A DNA stretch of 64,000 nt from CAIYTF01 sp963664845 (GCA_963664845.1 OY761615.1:1612001-1676000); one strand, 5' to 3'. Counted from the first letter of the stretch, positions 26,206 through 36,451 are shown. Notes: generated from the letters alone by a model not told the origin. Made by a program: numbers and translations.

Positions 26206-26838
26206 TTAGAGGATTCCTTTTCTGATGGCTTCGGCAACTGCTTCCGCCTGAGAATGGACATGGAGTTTCTGATATATTTTTTTTATGTGGAACCTGACAG
26301 TATCGGGTGATATTTTGCACTCAAGACCAATTGCATAATACGTCTTCCCCGTCATAAGTTCTTTTAGTATTTCCAACTCGCGATCGGTCAGAATATTTGG
26401 ACTGGGTGACAGCTTTTTATTTGATTGAAAAAATGAAGTAACTTTCCGCGCAATATGCGAGCTCATCGGAGCACCGCCTTCATACGCTTCGAGTATTGAG
26501 CTGATTATCTTGGCAGGATGTGTTTTTTTGACCAGATAGCCACTTGCCCCTGCACAAAGTGCTTCAAAGATAAGGTCATTTTCTTCGTAGATGGTAAGCA
26601 TAAGAATTGTAATTTCAGGACGAATTTTTTTTATTTCTTTTACACCTTCGATACCGGACATGCCAGGCAGCTTAATATCCATCAAGACAACATCCACCTT
26701 CAGTTTCGCGATATTCTTCAGGAGAGACTCGCAATCGAAGAAGGATCCGCTGCAGTTCATATCTTCGCTTTTGCGAAGCAGCGTTGTTAAGGATTCGTTA
26801 ATTATTTCGTTATCTTCGACGACAATTACATTTATCAT
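26206..26838 (-). CDS. LuxR/NarL-family response regulator
   Basis: About 210 residues from the ATG at 26838; the frame is open upstream to 26862, overlapping the kinase gene. The receiver domain has the acidic pair Glu8/Asp9, phosphoacceptor Asp54 in VLMDIKLPGMSG and the Lys in GYLVKKTHP. The C-terminal LuxR helix-turn-helix (LTDRELEILKELMTGKTYYAIG...VRFHIKKIYQKL) binds DNA as a dimer. It is coupled to the preceding sensor kinase gene and lies just upstream of the operon whose promoter carries the shared palindrome. It is the best local candidate for the protein that binds CTACnTnATnAnGTAG (inference). Confidence 0.94.
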   Translation of the reverse strand: MINVIVVEDNEIINESLTTLLRKSEDMNCSGSFFDCESLLKNIAKLKVDVVLMDIKLPGMSGIEGVKEIKKIRPEITILMLTIYEENDLIFEALCAGASGYLVKKTHPAKIISSILEAYEGGAPMSSHIARKVTSFFQSNKKLSPSPNILTDRELEILKELMTGKTYYAIGLECKISPDTVRFHIKKIYQKLHVHSQAEAVAEAIRKGIL

Positions 26839-26848
26839 AATACCAGTA

Positions 26849-29800
26849 TCATAGTTTTGCAATGAAGGTAACCGTAGTTCCTTTGTTCAATTCCGAATGC
26901 ACCCACAGACTCCCTTTGATATTGGAGGCACGTTTTTTCATGTTATACAAGCCGTTGCCCTCTGTTTTTATTCTCGTATCAAAGCCTTTTCCGTCATCGC
27001 GCACATTAATCCGCAATTCGCGTCCCCGCAACTCGGTAGTTAACCATATCTGCTTACAGTCGCTGTGTTTAACGCAATTATGGAGCGCCTCCTTGAATAT
27101 CATCAACAGGTTTTTCCGCTGCTCCATAGTTAGTTTAATTGAGTCGAGCACATTAAGATCACCCAGATAGAGCAATATGTTTGAAAGATTAAGCATTTCT
27201 TCGAAGTTATCTTTCAATTTAAGAAACAAAACCTTAAGTGTATCCTGCTCGGGATTAATGAGCCAGATAATATCACTGAGATTGTCAATCATTGAACGTG
27301 CAATATTGCCGATTTTGTTGACATTTTCATACTCCTCTTTTTGTGGCTGGGGCGCAAAGAAATAGACCATATCGCTGAGCATGGATATCTCCGTGAGTTT
27401 TGTCCCAATATCATCGTGCAAATCTGCTGCAATGTTAAATCGTATCCGTTCAATAGCCAGCAATTGCCGCATGCGCACGTAGAAGCCAAGGTAAATGAGC
27501 GCGAGAATAAACAAGACGACCCCAAGGATAAACCACCATCGATGCCAAAACGGTGGTACTATAACAATTTTCAGAATGCACGCTGTTTCACACCAAAGCC
27601 CATCGCTGTTGGCCCCTCTGGCATGAAACACATACTCGCCAGGATCGAGATTAGTATAGGTGACAAAGCGGCGCGTACCTGAATTCTGCCACTCCTTATC
27701 GAAACCCTCCAACATATAGGAGTAGGTATTCTTTAAGGGAGCTGAAAAATGAAGTGCAGCAAACTCGATGGAAAAAACGTTATCCGTATAGGAAAGCGTA
27801 ATCTGTTTCGATTCTGTGATCGCCTGCTTCAATACCGAGTTTTCGCCAATACCCACATGCTTGTTCAATATTTGGAAATCCGTAATAACGATCTGCGGCA
27901 GCACGGGATTATTCCTGATGTTCGAAGGAATAAAGTAGTTCAGTCCGTTTATTCCTCCAAAATACATATAGCCGTCTTTTGCAAGAAACGCTGCACCACT
28001 ATTAAACTGATTGCTTTGCAATCCGTCCGCACGCGTATAGTTTCTGCTGATTTTACTAACCGAATTAAATGTTATTAACCCCTTATTCGTAGAGAGCCAG
28101 AGATTTCCTTCTTTATCCCGTAATATCCCGTAGATAACATTGTTAACAAGCACGTTCTTTTCATCATATCGGACGAACTGCCCGCTCTTTTTGTCAAATG
28201 AGTGCAGACCGCCATTCGTACCGATCCAGAGTATTCCATTCTGATCTTCGGTGATAGACATTACCAAGCCATTGCTTAATCCATTCACATTCCCGGAAGT
28301 TGCCTGATATCTTACAAATTTTCCGGAAGCCGGTTCAAATTTATTTAACCCGTCACTCGTTCCTATCCATAAAAAGCCTTCGTGATCTTCAAAAAGGTTG
28401 AGGACATAGTCGTTACTGATCGAATTAGGGTTTTGCGGATTTGTTTTATAAAAGGAAAAGGTGCCGGTCTTTTTATCAAAACGGTTCAGTCCACCCAACG
28501 TGCCAAGCCACAAAATCCCATGCCGGTCTTCACAGATAGCCATTATTTTATTATCGCTCAATTTGCCTGGTTTGCCCGGTTCTGCCTGATAGAGTTTCGA
28601 GCGGTGCGAAGTCTTATTATAACAGAGCAATCCACCGCCGTTTGTTCCAATCCACATATTCTTTTCTTTGTCTTCATGGAGCGACTTTATGTAATTCTCC
28701 TTCAACCCGATATCCGGTTGGCGGCCGACTGCAAAATTCTGAAACCGGTTCTTTTTTCTATCAAAGCATGAAAGCCCGTTACGTGTGCCAAGCCACAACA
28801 AACTGTCGCTATCTACCAGAATGGAGGTTACATCATTATCAATCAGCGTATTATGACTGGCAGGGTCTTCCCGGAGCAAGCTGAAGCGTTCAAATGACGG
28901 GTCATATTTGTTCAGGCCAACATCAGTACCGACCCACAGGATTCCAGCACGGTCCTCGAAAAGTGACCAAACAAAATTATTGCTCAGCGATTTGACATTT
29001 TTGACATTGTGTTTAAATGTCGTAAAGCTTTCCTTTCCATAAACCGGAGTGCCCTTTCCTTTCGGCAATAAAAGGTTAAGCCCTCCGCCGAGCGTTCCAA
29101 TCCAGAGATTTTTCTTGGAATCTTCCCTGATTGAATACACGTTGTTATAGCTGAGGCTCTGCGGATCGGACGGATCATTTCTAATCAGCTTGAACGTACT
29201 GCCGTTAACTTCCCGTTTAAAAAGGCCACCCCTTGTTCCGACCCACAAATTGCCATACGAATCCTCATATATTGAAAACACAGTGTTTTGGAAAAGTTTG
29301 TTCGTGGTGTCGTTTGACAGATAAAACCGCTTAAAGTTTTTCCCGGCTTCATCATATTTGTTCAGTCCACGGTCTGTCCCAACCCAGACGTCTTGTTTTT
29401 TATCTTTGTAGATGCTCCAAACAAAATTATTGGTCAGTGTTTTTGAATCTTTTGGATTATTCAGGATATTCTCAAAAGTTCCGGTCTTTGGTTCAAAGAG
29501 ACTTATCCCGCGCCTTGTTCCTATCCATAAGCGGCCGGTTTTATCCTCACAAATGGAATGTACCTGATTATTGATGAGGCTCTTCGGATTGCTTTCACTG
29601 TGAACATAGGAATCAAACCGGTCCAATTCCCGGTCGTAACGGTTTAGCCCCCCGTCAGTGCCAACCCATAAAACGCCTTTACTGTCTTCAAAAATGACGA
29701 ATACCCTGTTGCCAACGATCCCGTGTGCATTATCCGGATCCGGCTTGTAGATGACAAAACGATATCCGTCATACCTATTAAGACCATCATTCGTTCCGAG

Positions 29801-29989
29801 CCAAAGAAAACCACGCTTATCCTGTAAAATTGAAAACACTGAACTTTGGGATAGGCCATCGTCCACAGATATTGTTTGAAACGAATAGCTCTCAGGCTGT
29901 CCGAAAATGCGGGGAATGAAGAAGAATAGATATAGCATTACGCAGTGACAAAACGGGAGTGGGAAAATGCTAAAACGGAGCGTTGACAT
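26849..29989 (-). CDS. Reg_prop / Y_Y_Y sensor histidine kinase
   Basis: 1046 residues. An N-terminal hydrophobic segment precedes about 14 Reg_prop propeller blades (recurring LWIGT-DGLNRYD), a Y_Y_Y domain (near 690-780), one membrane span (WWFILGVVLFILALIYLGFY), a HisKA_3 dimerisation domain with the phosphorylated His in AADLHDDIGTKL (near 855), and a HATPase with DDGKGFDTR and GNGLYNMKKRA. The layout is that of periplasmic glycan-sensing systems of Bacteroidetes, but with a separate NarL-type regulator rather than a fused AraC domain. The double propeller should bind an oligosaccharide released by the surface locus. The following regulator overlaps or abuts its stop. Confidence 0.94.
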   Translation of the reverse strand: MSTLRFSIFPLPFCHCVMLYLFFFIPRIFGQPESYSFQTISVDDGLSQSSVFSILQDKRGFLWLGTNDGLNRYDGYRFVIYKPDPDNAHGIVGNRVFVIFEDSKGVLWVGTDGGLNRYDRELDRFDSYVHSESNPKSLINNQVHSICEDKTGRLWIGTRRGISLFEPKTGTFENILNNPKDSKTLTNNFVWSIYKDKKQDVWVGTDRGLNKYDEAGKNFKRFYLSNDTTNKLFQNTVFSIYEDSYGNLWVGTRGGLFKREVNGSTFKLIRNDPSDPQSLSYNNVYSIREDSKKNLWIGTLGGGLNLLLPKGKGTPVYGKESFTTFKHNVKNVKSLSNNFVWSLFEDRAGILWVGTDVGLNKYDPSFERFSLLREDPASHNTLIDNDVTSILVDSDSLLWLGTRNGLSCFDRKKNRFQNFAVGRQPDIGLKENYIKSLHEDKEKNMWIGTNGGGLLCYNKTSHRSKLYQAEPGKPGKLSDNKIMAICEDRHGILWLGTLGGLNRFDKKTGTFSFYKTNPQNPNSISNDYVLNLFEDHEGFLWIGTSDGLNKFEPASGKFVRYQATSGNVNGLSNGLVMSITEDQNGILWIGTNGGLHSFDKKSGQFVRYDEKNVLVNNVIYGILRDKEGNLWLSTNKGLITFNSVSKISRNYTRADGLQSNQFNSGAAFLAKDGYMYFGGINGLNYFIPSNIRNNPVLPQIVITDFQILNKHVGIGENSVLKQAITESKQITLSYTDNVFSIEFAALHFSAPLKNTYSYMLEGFDKEWQNSGTRRFVTYTNLDPGEYVFHARGANSDGLWCETACILKIVIVPPFWHRWWFILGVVLFILALIYLGFYVRMRQLLAIERIRFNIAADLHDDIGTKLTEISMLSDMVYFFAPQPQKEEYENVNKIGNIARSMIDNLSDIIWLINPEQDTLKVLFLKLKDNFEEMLNLSNILLYLGDLNVLDSIKLTMEQRKNLLMIFKEALHNCVKHSDCKQIWLTTELRGRELRINVRDDGKGFDTRIKTEGNGLYNMKKRASNIKGSLWVHSELNKGTTVTFIAKL

Positions 29990-30220
29990 TTAGTTAATTT
30001 ACTTTCTGAAATGTAAAAATAAGAAAATACTGCGATATAATTGGCATAGCGTTGTCAAATGCCCTTATTGCAGCATATAAATTATCTCAGGGACTCAGAA
30101 CGATCCCGTATTTCCCTGTTCATGTTAACACCCGTATGCAAGACCAAAGTGGTCCATGATCCTGCATTCAGCACCCACATACATTTGGGGATGCCGTGGC
30201 ATCTATCTGACGGCCATTGA

Positions 30221-30256
30221 ACCATGCTGAATCAGCCACAACTGATCCAGCATGGT
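30221..30256 (-). terminator. Long hairpin after the GH94 gene
   Basis: ACCATGCTGAATCAG pairs with CTGATCCAGCATGGT (14 of 15 positions) around a 6-nt loop, 18 nt past the stop of the GH94 gene. There is no T-run on its 3' side in the minus direction; the AT-rich tract lies on the gene side. It is probably a 3' end or message-protecting structure rather than a textbook intrinsic terminator. The rest of 29990-30273 shows nothing else. Confidence 0.45.
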
Positions 30257-30273
30257 AAAAATAGTTAAATGAC

Positions 30274-32676
30274 TTAGCCGAGAACAACTTCAACTTTAAT
30301 GATCTTCCCGCTGAAGCTATCCGGGTTAATCAGGAAATCTGAAGTTGCCTTTCCATTTACAAGCATGGTTTTTATACCGGAGTTTTTGCCATCAGGATTG
30401 CTTACATGCAACTTGATCACCTTATTCCGGAATTTTCTCTCCGCACTGAATTCTCTCCAGGCGGCAGGAATTGACGGTGCGATAGTAACTCCCTGTAATG
30501 ACGTTTTGAAGCCCAAAATTGAATCAAGACCGATCCTGTACATCCAAACGGCCGTTCCTGTTAGCCAGGAATGGCTTGCCTGTGTGTCAGTCGGATGGTC
30601 CGGACTGGTCACGTATTCCGCATATACATACGGCTCAACTTCATACCGGTCAATTTTCTTTGCTGAGTTCAACGGCAGCATTCTTGAATAGACATCATAG
30701 GCTGCCTCAACATCACCGTTCTGGATGCAGGCAAGAACAAACCATGACGATGCATGATTAAATATCGCCCCGTTTTCCTTTTTACCGGGAACACACCTGC
30801 TTATAAGACCAATGGTATCATCAACTTTAGTAAATGACGGCCAGCAAATTTGTATGCCATTCGGTTTCAACAAATACTTTTTCACTGATGATAAAGCCTT
30901 ATCTGCCCGTTCCTTTGTTGCAAGACCGGATATAACCGACCAGGTTTGCGAATTAATAAATATTTTCCCCTGTTCATCGCGGTGTGTTCCTACCGGTTGC
31001 CCGTTGTCGCGAAAAGCCCTTATATACCAGTCGCCATCCCAGCAACATTTTTTCGTAACTTTCCCCAGCTTTTCATAGGCTGTTGTCCACCGGAGCAATG
31101 TTTTTTTATCCTTTTTGAATTCAAGCAATTCAAACGTCTTTCTGAGCACATATGCCAGGAAAAAAGCCCCCCATACCGTCTCACCTTTCCCCAATGGGCC
31201 AATATGATCAAGCGTATCGTTCCAATCACCATTCATAATTTTTGGCAATCCACGTTTTGTTGTTGCGCTTATTGCAAAATCCAAAGCCTTCTTAAGATGC
31301 TCATACACGGAGCCTTCGCCCTTATCATAGTAAGATACTTTTTCGTCCAGAATGGAAAAGTCTGCCGTTTCATTAAGATATTCAACAATACCAAAGGGTA
31401 TCCAGAGCGGCGTATCGGAGTGATTGGTGCGCTCACCGTAATCGGTATATTTGAAAAAATTATGCAGTGTCGAACCATTGCTGAATTGAAAACGCAAGGC
31501 ATTTAACAACCGCGCCCTCACTTTTTCGGGATATACAATTACCGTTCCGATTATATCCTGAAATTGATCGCGCATTCCCGTACCGAAAAGCAGTCCGCCA
31601 TGATAGTAGCCGGAGTTCCGCGCCATATCAAAGGTTACATTAGCCTGGTATTGGTTCCAGACATTCAACATGACATTAAATTTTTCATCAGGAGTGTTAA
31701 CTCTTACATGGTCAAAATAGGCATTCCATTTCTTCGTAAGTCTGGCAAACCGCTGATCGATGGCGGCAATGTCTTTAATCTTATTCCACTTCAATGCCGA
31801 AAACGGGTTTTTATCATTTGGAGCAACGCCCATGATAACAGCAAAATCGACAGTTGCGTTTTTCTTCATTGTTAGTTTAGATTGCAGTGCAGCGACAGGA
31901 TCCCCTGCTGTAATTTCAGTGTTCTTCATTACACCCGATTCAACGGACTCAGGATTTGCCTCGGAACGCCATCGGCCGATAAAATTATCAAGGCTGCTGT
32001 CAAATCCGGTAACCGGCAAAGTTTGAGTAAACAGCAATTTAAAATTCCACCCGATATTGGGCTGTGCAACGGTAACCTTTTTATTGAGCACCCAATACCT
32101 CCGGCCGGCAACCAGAGTTTCTTCATTTTTGTCGAACATGATCTCGGTGAAATGCTTATCATTTGGCTGGTTCACGATATCATTAAGCGCATTACCCATC
32201 ATTAACTCAGTAAAGGAGTAAACTTCAAGTTTGCGTGGTTTACCTGAAATATTCTTAAGCCGAACACGCCATATTTCCACGTTCACATCATCGGGCACAA
32301 AGTAAGTTATTTCACCGCGCACACCGAAAATTTCGGTAATGATAGTTGTATAACCCTGCCCATGATGAGCCTCATAAAGATCATAAACCAGATCTATAGT
32401 GGGAGCCCAGCTTAGTGACCAGTATTTCCCGGATTCGACATCTTTAATCATTACGTACCGTCCTGGTCTGTCCCAGGGCAGGCAATTATAGCGCATTCTG
32501 GTGAGACGATTATCGCGGGGTGAATCCAGGAAGCTGAAACCACCACCTGTATGCGAGATCAAACCCGCATAATGATCGTTCCACATGTAATTAAACCAGG
32601 GACGTGGTGTCCGGGGATCGGTTATAATATATTCTCGGTAGTCATCTGAAAAGTGTCCATATTTGTTATCAAACAT
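30274..32676 (-). CDS. GH94 glycoside phosphorylase (cellobiose/chitobiose type)
   Basis: 800 residues, cytoplasmic. The N-terminus (YGHFSDDYREYIITDPRTPR...ISHTGGGFSF) is characteristic of GH94 cellobiose and N,N-diacetylchitobiose phosphorylases, which are about this long. The catalytic Asp lies in MNGDWNDTLDHIG followed by GKGETVW. That form resembles the GDWNDGMNRVG-type site of beta-1,2-glucan phosphorylases more than the DWNDCLNL form of classic cellobiose phosphorylases. The enzyme phosphorolyses a beta-disaccharide to sugar-1-phosphate plus sugar, saving ATP. Given the amino-sugar genes, chitobiose is a candidate, but specificity is not determined. No copy of the shared operator is seen upstream (32677-32929 is AT-rich and empty). 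Confidence 0.88.
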   Translation of the reverse strand: MFDNKYGHFSDDYREYIITDPRTPRPWFNYMWNDHYAGLISHTGGGFSFLDSPRDNRLTRMRYNCLPWDRPGRYVMIKDVESGKYWSLSWAPTIDLVYDLYEAHHGQGYTTIITEIFGVRGEITYFVPDDVNVEIWRVRLKNISGKPRKLEVYSFTELMMGNALNDIVNQPNDKHFTEIMFDKNEETLVAGRRYWVLNKKVTVAQPNIGWNFKLLFTQTLPVTGFDSSLDNFIGRWRSEANPESVESGVMKNTEITAGDPVAALQSKLTMKKNATVDFAVIMGVAPNDKNPFSALKWNKIKDIAAIDQRFARLTKKWNAYFDHVRVNTPDEKFNVMLNVWNQYQANVTFDMARNSGYYHGGLLFGTGMRDQFQDIIGTVIVYPEKVRARLLNALRFQFSNGSTLHNFFKYTDYGERTNHSDTPLWIPFGIVEYLNETADFSILDEKVSYYDKGEGSVYEHLKKALDFAISATTKRGLPKIMNGDWNDTLDHIGPLGKGETVWGAFFLAYVLRKTFELLEFKKDKKTLLRWTTAYEKLGKVTKKCCWDGDWYIRAFRDNGQPVGTHRDEQGKIFINSQTWSVISGLATKERADKALSSVKKYLLKPNGIQICWPSFTKVDDTIGLISRCVPGKKENGAIFNHASSWFVLACIQNGDVEAAYDVYSRMLPLNSAKKIDRYEVEPYVYAEYVTSPDHPTDTQASHSWLTGTAVWMYRIGLDSILGFKTSLQGVTIAPSIPAAWREFSAERKFRNKVIKLHVSNPDGKNSGIKTMLVNGKATSDFLINPDSFSGKIIKVEVVLG

Positions 32677-32929
32677 CTGTTCTTATCCAATTTTCTCTAT
32701 TTTATTTTTAGTTGTAGTACTTATTGTTTAAAAAGCCATCCTAAACGAGCTGGTTTTACTTTTGCGAAGAGTCACCGGCGAATCAATCTATATTTTCTCA
32801 CCCATTAAGCCTTTGTTATGCGATTGTTTCGTTTCACCCGAAAACACTTATGAGACTACTTGCAAATCACTATATAAAATTTAGCTCAGGATCGACTGAT
32901 CCGGTTTCTGCCATCTGTAGCAGCTTCCT

Positions 32930-33610
32930 TTACTCCCTATCGAAGCACAGCTTTCCAAAACATTCCGGCAAATGGAAATTCAATTCTGGGATTTCAGACC
33001 AGGCACACCAATGTGGCCGAGATGTATTATCACCGCATTTATAAAAGTTAGCGGTCCATTTATCAGAAGCAGAAACTTCTTCCTGCAAGTATTTGCCAAA
33101 AAAAGAAAAGGGAACACTGAATCCGAAAAACCACAACGTCGGGGATGGTAATTCCATTTCAATAAATCCGGGCATGGATGTATGATACACTATACTGTCC
33201 CGGTCCTCTGTTGTGAACTTAGTAACGCTGCCAAATCCTCTTTCAGTGATTGTCCAATCTTCTATATAAGATCCGTTCAGAACACCGGAACAATTGAATT
33301 CAAAATTAAAGTAACCCTTGCCTGGATCGGGCCGCACAAAAAACTCTACGCAACTGTCAAAGTGAACCGGATCAAGAAAATTTCTTTGTGTGCACTTCAG
33401 TCCGTAGTCATACACCCTATAGAACACATGTATGGCGTCGACATCATATAACAGTTTTACTGTTGTTCTCGGATAGGGCGGTGTGCTTGCCGGCACTATT
33501 GCTTTCAAAACCAATTCATCAACATGTTTCCAGATGGTATTATTCCAATCATCATAGTTAAGGGAGCCGGTGTCTTCATGACGAATCAGGTATTGGGGCG
33601 TGGATCTCAT
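32930..33610 (-). CDS. CBM9-like carbohydrate-binding protein without signal peptide
   Basis: 226 residues. The pattern ILYDVDAIHVFYRVYDYG...DSCVEFFVRPDPGKGYFNFEFNCSG...ELPSPTLWFFGFSVPFSFFG...FYKCGD...HWCAWSEI fits the stand-alone CBM9-like family often found in polysaccharide loci. The ATG at 33610 is the first in-frame start and no export signal follows, so it seems to be cytoplasmic. It is divergently oriented from the ROK kinase across a 186-nt AT-rich region that must contain both promoters. Its role is unknown; it may bind a cytosolic oligosaccharide. Confidence 0.75.
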   Translation of the reverse strand: MRSTPQYLIRHEDTGSLNYDDWNNTIWKHVDELVLKAIVPASTPPYPRTTVKLLYDVDAIHVFYRVYDYGLKCTQRNFLDPVHFDSCVEFFVRPDPGKGYFNFEFNCSGVLNGSYIEDWTITERGFGSVTKFTTEDRDSIVYHTSMPGFIEMELPSPTLWFFGFSVPFSFFGKYLQEEVSASDKWTANFYKCGDNTSRPHWCAWSEIPELNFHLPECFGKLCFDRE

Positions 33611-33796
33611 TTTGAGTATTTAAATATCATTTTATAAAATTCATAATTTTTTTAAGCTCAGCACTATTTCTCATTTCTTTTTTTCATATTTTTACAAACA
33701 AGTTAATCTTAATTCAAGCCTGTATATACGCTTGCAAAAGGTGACCTCACTGATCATCAGATTTTTTTTTACACACAGTTACCCGACACTCGCATC

Positions 33797-34756
33797 ATGA
33801 ACAAAAATCTCTCTATCGGCATTGATTTTGGCGGAACAACCATTAAGGCCGGCATAGTATCAGAAAATGGAAAAGTCATAAAAAAAACTATTGCCGATAC
33901 ATTTGCGCATCAGGGCCCCAAAAAAGTTATCCGACAAATCAAACTTTGCATCAAAGAACTTCTAATCAACCACCCGGGACCCGTTTTAGGTATTGGTGTA
34001 GGGTCTCCCGGGATTGTCTCCGTTACAAAAGGTACCGTTTCAAATCTTCACAATGTTCCCGGCTGGGAATCAGTACCATTAAAGAGAATAATTGAAAACG
34101 AATTTGCGCTTCCGGTACTCATTGAAAATGATGCGAATACCGCGGCAATCGGTGAGCTGGAGTTCGGAGCCGGTAAAAAGCTTACCGATTTTATCATGGT
34201 GACACTCGGCACCGGAGTCGGTGGCGGCATAATCACGAACAGATCAATAGTCCATGGCGCTCATGGCGGCGCGGGTGAAATCGGCCATATCAGTATCGAT
34301 TTTAACGGCCGTCAATGCAATTGCGGCGGCCTGGGCTGTATTGAAGCTTACATAGGTAATTCGCAATTGATCAACCGCGTGAAAGCCAACTTTAAAAAGA
34401 ACAAAAGCTCACTCTTATATCATCTTCATAACCAAAACCCCAATGGACTTTCGCCAAAGACTATCAGCGAAGCAGCAACAGCCGGCGACCTCTATGCACA
34501 ACATATTATTACCGAGACCGGTGCCTATTTGGGTTATGCACTTACCAGCCTGATTAACGTACTCGATATAAGCATCATTATCGTCGGCGGAGGTGTTTCC
34601 GGTTTCGGAACCCCGTTATTTAACTCAATACAAACCACGCTACAGTCACGGGTTATTAAATCACTGGCTTTGACCATCAAAGTCATTCCCGCAAAACTGA
34701 AGAATGACGCCGGAATTCTTGGTGCCTCTGCTCTTATTTTTAACTCACAGAAATAA
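33797..34756 (+). CDS. ROK-family sugar kinase
   Basis: 319 residues, standard length. The ATP motif IGIDFGGTTIKAGIV opens the protein. The catalytic Asp112 is in ENDAN, and the ROK zinc signature GHISIDFNGRQCNCGGLGC has His164 and Cys174, Cys176 and Cys181 followed by Glu183. Family members phosphorylate glucose, GlcNAc or ManNAc at O6. Because NanE needs ManNAc-6-phosphate and GH94 releases a free sugar, this could be the NanK/NagK-type kinase of the pathway, but glucokinase activity is equally compatible with the sequence. It ends 20 nt from the convergent phosphodiester glycosidase gene. No helix-turn-helix domain is fused, so it is an enzyme rather than a NagC-type repressor. Confidence 0.92.
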   Translation: MNKNLSIGIDFGGTTIKAGIVSENGKVIKKTIADTFAHQGPKKVIRQIKLCIKELLINHPGPVLGIGVGSPGIVSVTKGTVSNLHNVPGWESVPLKRIIENEFALPVLIENDANTAAIGELEFGAGKKLTDFIMVTLGTGVGGGIITNRSIVHGAHGGAGEIGHISIDFNGRQCNCGGLGCIEAYIGNSQLINRVKANFKKNKSSLLYHLHNQNPNGLSPKTISEAATAGDLYAQHIITETGAYLGYALTSLINVLDISIIIVGGGVSGFGTPLFNSIQTTLQSRVIKSLALTIKVIPAKLKNDAGILGASALIFNSQK

Positions 34757-34776
34757 GCAATTGGCTTCGAAAACTC

Positions 34777-36438
34777 TTATTTAAGCAAACAGAATTTTTT
34801 CGTTTCCGTGTATTTACCTGCAATTAGCCGATAGAAATAAACACCACCCGCAAGGTCTTTGGCATCATAACGTATTGCATGGCTGCCGGCAACCTGCTGG
34901 CCCGAAAACAACGATGCAATCTCCATTCCGAGTATATTGTATATTTTAACCGTGACATTACAATCGGACGGAACATGGTATGTAATTACCGTTGATGGAT
35001 TAAACGGATTTGGATAATTTTGATCAAGCCGGAATTTATCAGGCAGAACAGGACTTTCCTGTCCCTTTATATCCGTCATCGTGGAGTCAAAGCTAAGAAT
35101 CCTTATCGCATCAGCCACCACAAGCGTGCCCGTTGTTGCCGCATTGGATATCCGTATCTCATCGGTAGAATTTCCGGAAAATGAAAAACTTCCGATTTTG
35201 TACCATTTACTTCCGTTTATTGTTTGATCAACGCGGATAGTATCAACCCCACCTTTGCGATATATCAAAAAAGGGGTATTGGACGCGCGATTGGCAGAGG
35301 CAACCCACCAGGCATAAACATCATAATTCCCGGATTTCGGCAATCCAGGATGATAGCTTGCATAGGAACTTCCATCGCCAATATACGTATACATGCATGG
35401 TGAGGTTCCATAGTAGCCTGCATTGCTTGACGCTGCCCATTTACTTCCAACAAGCTTGCATTCTGTTGAATCCTCAGTATCAATAATTTTTTTATAAAAA
35501 ACCGGAGGAAGCAGACCGAGCGAATCGTTAGTGACTACTGCCAACATAGAAACAACCGGACGGGATTCAGAGGGCGAATCGATAATTGAATTTCCTATTG
35601 CCATCTGGGTTGATCCGCCACCATCAAGATTCATTGCCTCAACACACCCCAGTTTAACAAAAACCTGTGCCAATTCGGTGAGCGAAATTCCCAACGATGT
35701 TGTTTGACGACCGTCAATTACCATGATAATGACATGTTTGCCTTTGGTATAGCCGACTGCCGTACGCGGATCTTGTGTGTCCAAAGAGACACCTGATCCA
35801 AACATTACTTCTTCATCATAGGTTATATGGACTGCTCCATTTTTTACCAATGTTGGACCGCCACCAATTCCCGCAAACAGATCGTAAAAGGGTTGTCCGT
35901 TTAGGGCATTAGGATATGCGGCCGGAGTGGTTTGCGTATTTGCCAATGGTGTTGGGAATGTATATACATCTTTTACCGTGGTCCCGAAATGATATATCCA
36001 GTTCACGGCCATATCACGAGATTCAGTGATGCTGAATAAACTGCGTTCTGTATAATAGGTGCTGCCATTCCTGGTTACACTGGCAATGTTTTTTGCCAAT
36101 ACGTTGCCTGGTTGAATTACAGCGGAATACGAGGTTGTACCGCCAAAATAGCCGCCATTAACACCTGCAATTACCTTATACCGTGATGCAAAATTATTTA
36201 TTAATTCGGACCCGGCAGAAGTCAGATATGGTTTTATTGCAAGGTTCGATCTATTCAGATCTACATCGAGATAATAGCCAATGAGTGCCGGGTTCGAACG
36301 CGTTCCTTTAAATACCTTAATGCCGGCAGGTACGCTATAGGAAGATGTCACTTCAGACCAGGATATGGTTTGAGCACCAATTATCTGCGGTAAGAGAATC
36401 AGTAAACAAGAAATGTATTTAAGTATTCCGGTATTCAT
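34777..36438 (-). CDS. T9SS-exported phosphodiester glycosidase (NAGPA domain)
   Basis: About 553 residues from the ATG at 36438, which starts a signal peptide (MNTGILKYISCLLILLPQI). An upstream TTG at 36465 is less likely. Residues about 20-330 form a NAGPA domain with the hallmark VIDGRQTTSLGISLTELAQ and MNLDGGGSTQM. Next comes a golvesin-like module (YASYHPGLPKSGNYDVYAWW...ADAIRIL), then a T9SS type-A sorting domain with NYPNPFNPST. NAGPA enzymes cleave GlcNAc-1-phosphodiester linkages; bacterial members act on exopolysaccharide or teichoic-type polymers. It is the last gene of the surface locus and overlaps the end of the GHL10 gene. Confidence 0.9.
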   Translation of the reverse strand: MNTGILKYISCLLILLPQIIGAQTISWSEVTSSYSVPAGIKVFKGTRSNPALIGYYLDVDLNRSNLAIKPYLTSAGSELINNFASRYKVIAGVNGGYFGGTTSYSAVIQPGNVLAKNIASVTRNGSTYYTERSLFSITESRDMAVNWIYHFGTTVKDVYTFPTPLANTQTTPAAYPNALNGQPFYDLFAGIGGGPTLVKNGAVHITYDEEVMFGSGVSLDTQDPRTAVGYTKGKHVIIMVIDGRQTTSLGISLTELAQVFVKLGCVEAMNLDGGGSTQMAIGNSIIDSPSESRPVVSMLAVVTNDSLGLLPPVFYKKIIDTEDSTECKLVGSKWAASSNAGYYGTSPCMYTYIGDGSSYASYHPGLPKSGNYDVYAWWVASANRASNTPFLIYRKGGVDTIRVDQTINGSKWYKIGSFSFSGNSTDEIRISNAATTGTLVVADAIRILSFDSTMTDIKGQESPVLPDKFRLDQNYPNPFNPSTVITYHVPSDCNVTVKIYNILGMEIASLFSGQQVAGSHAIRYDAKDLAGGVYFYRLIAGKYTETKKFCLLK

Positions 36439-36451
36439 GTAATTGCCTGTT

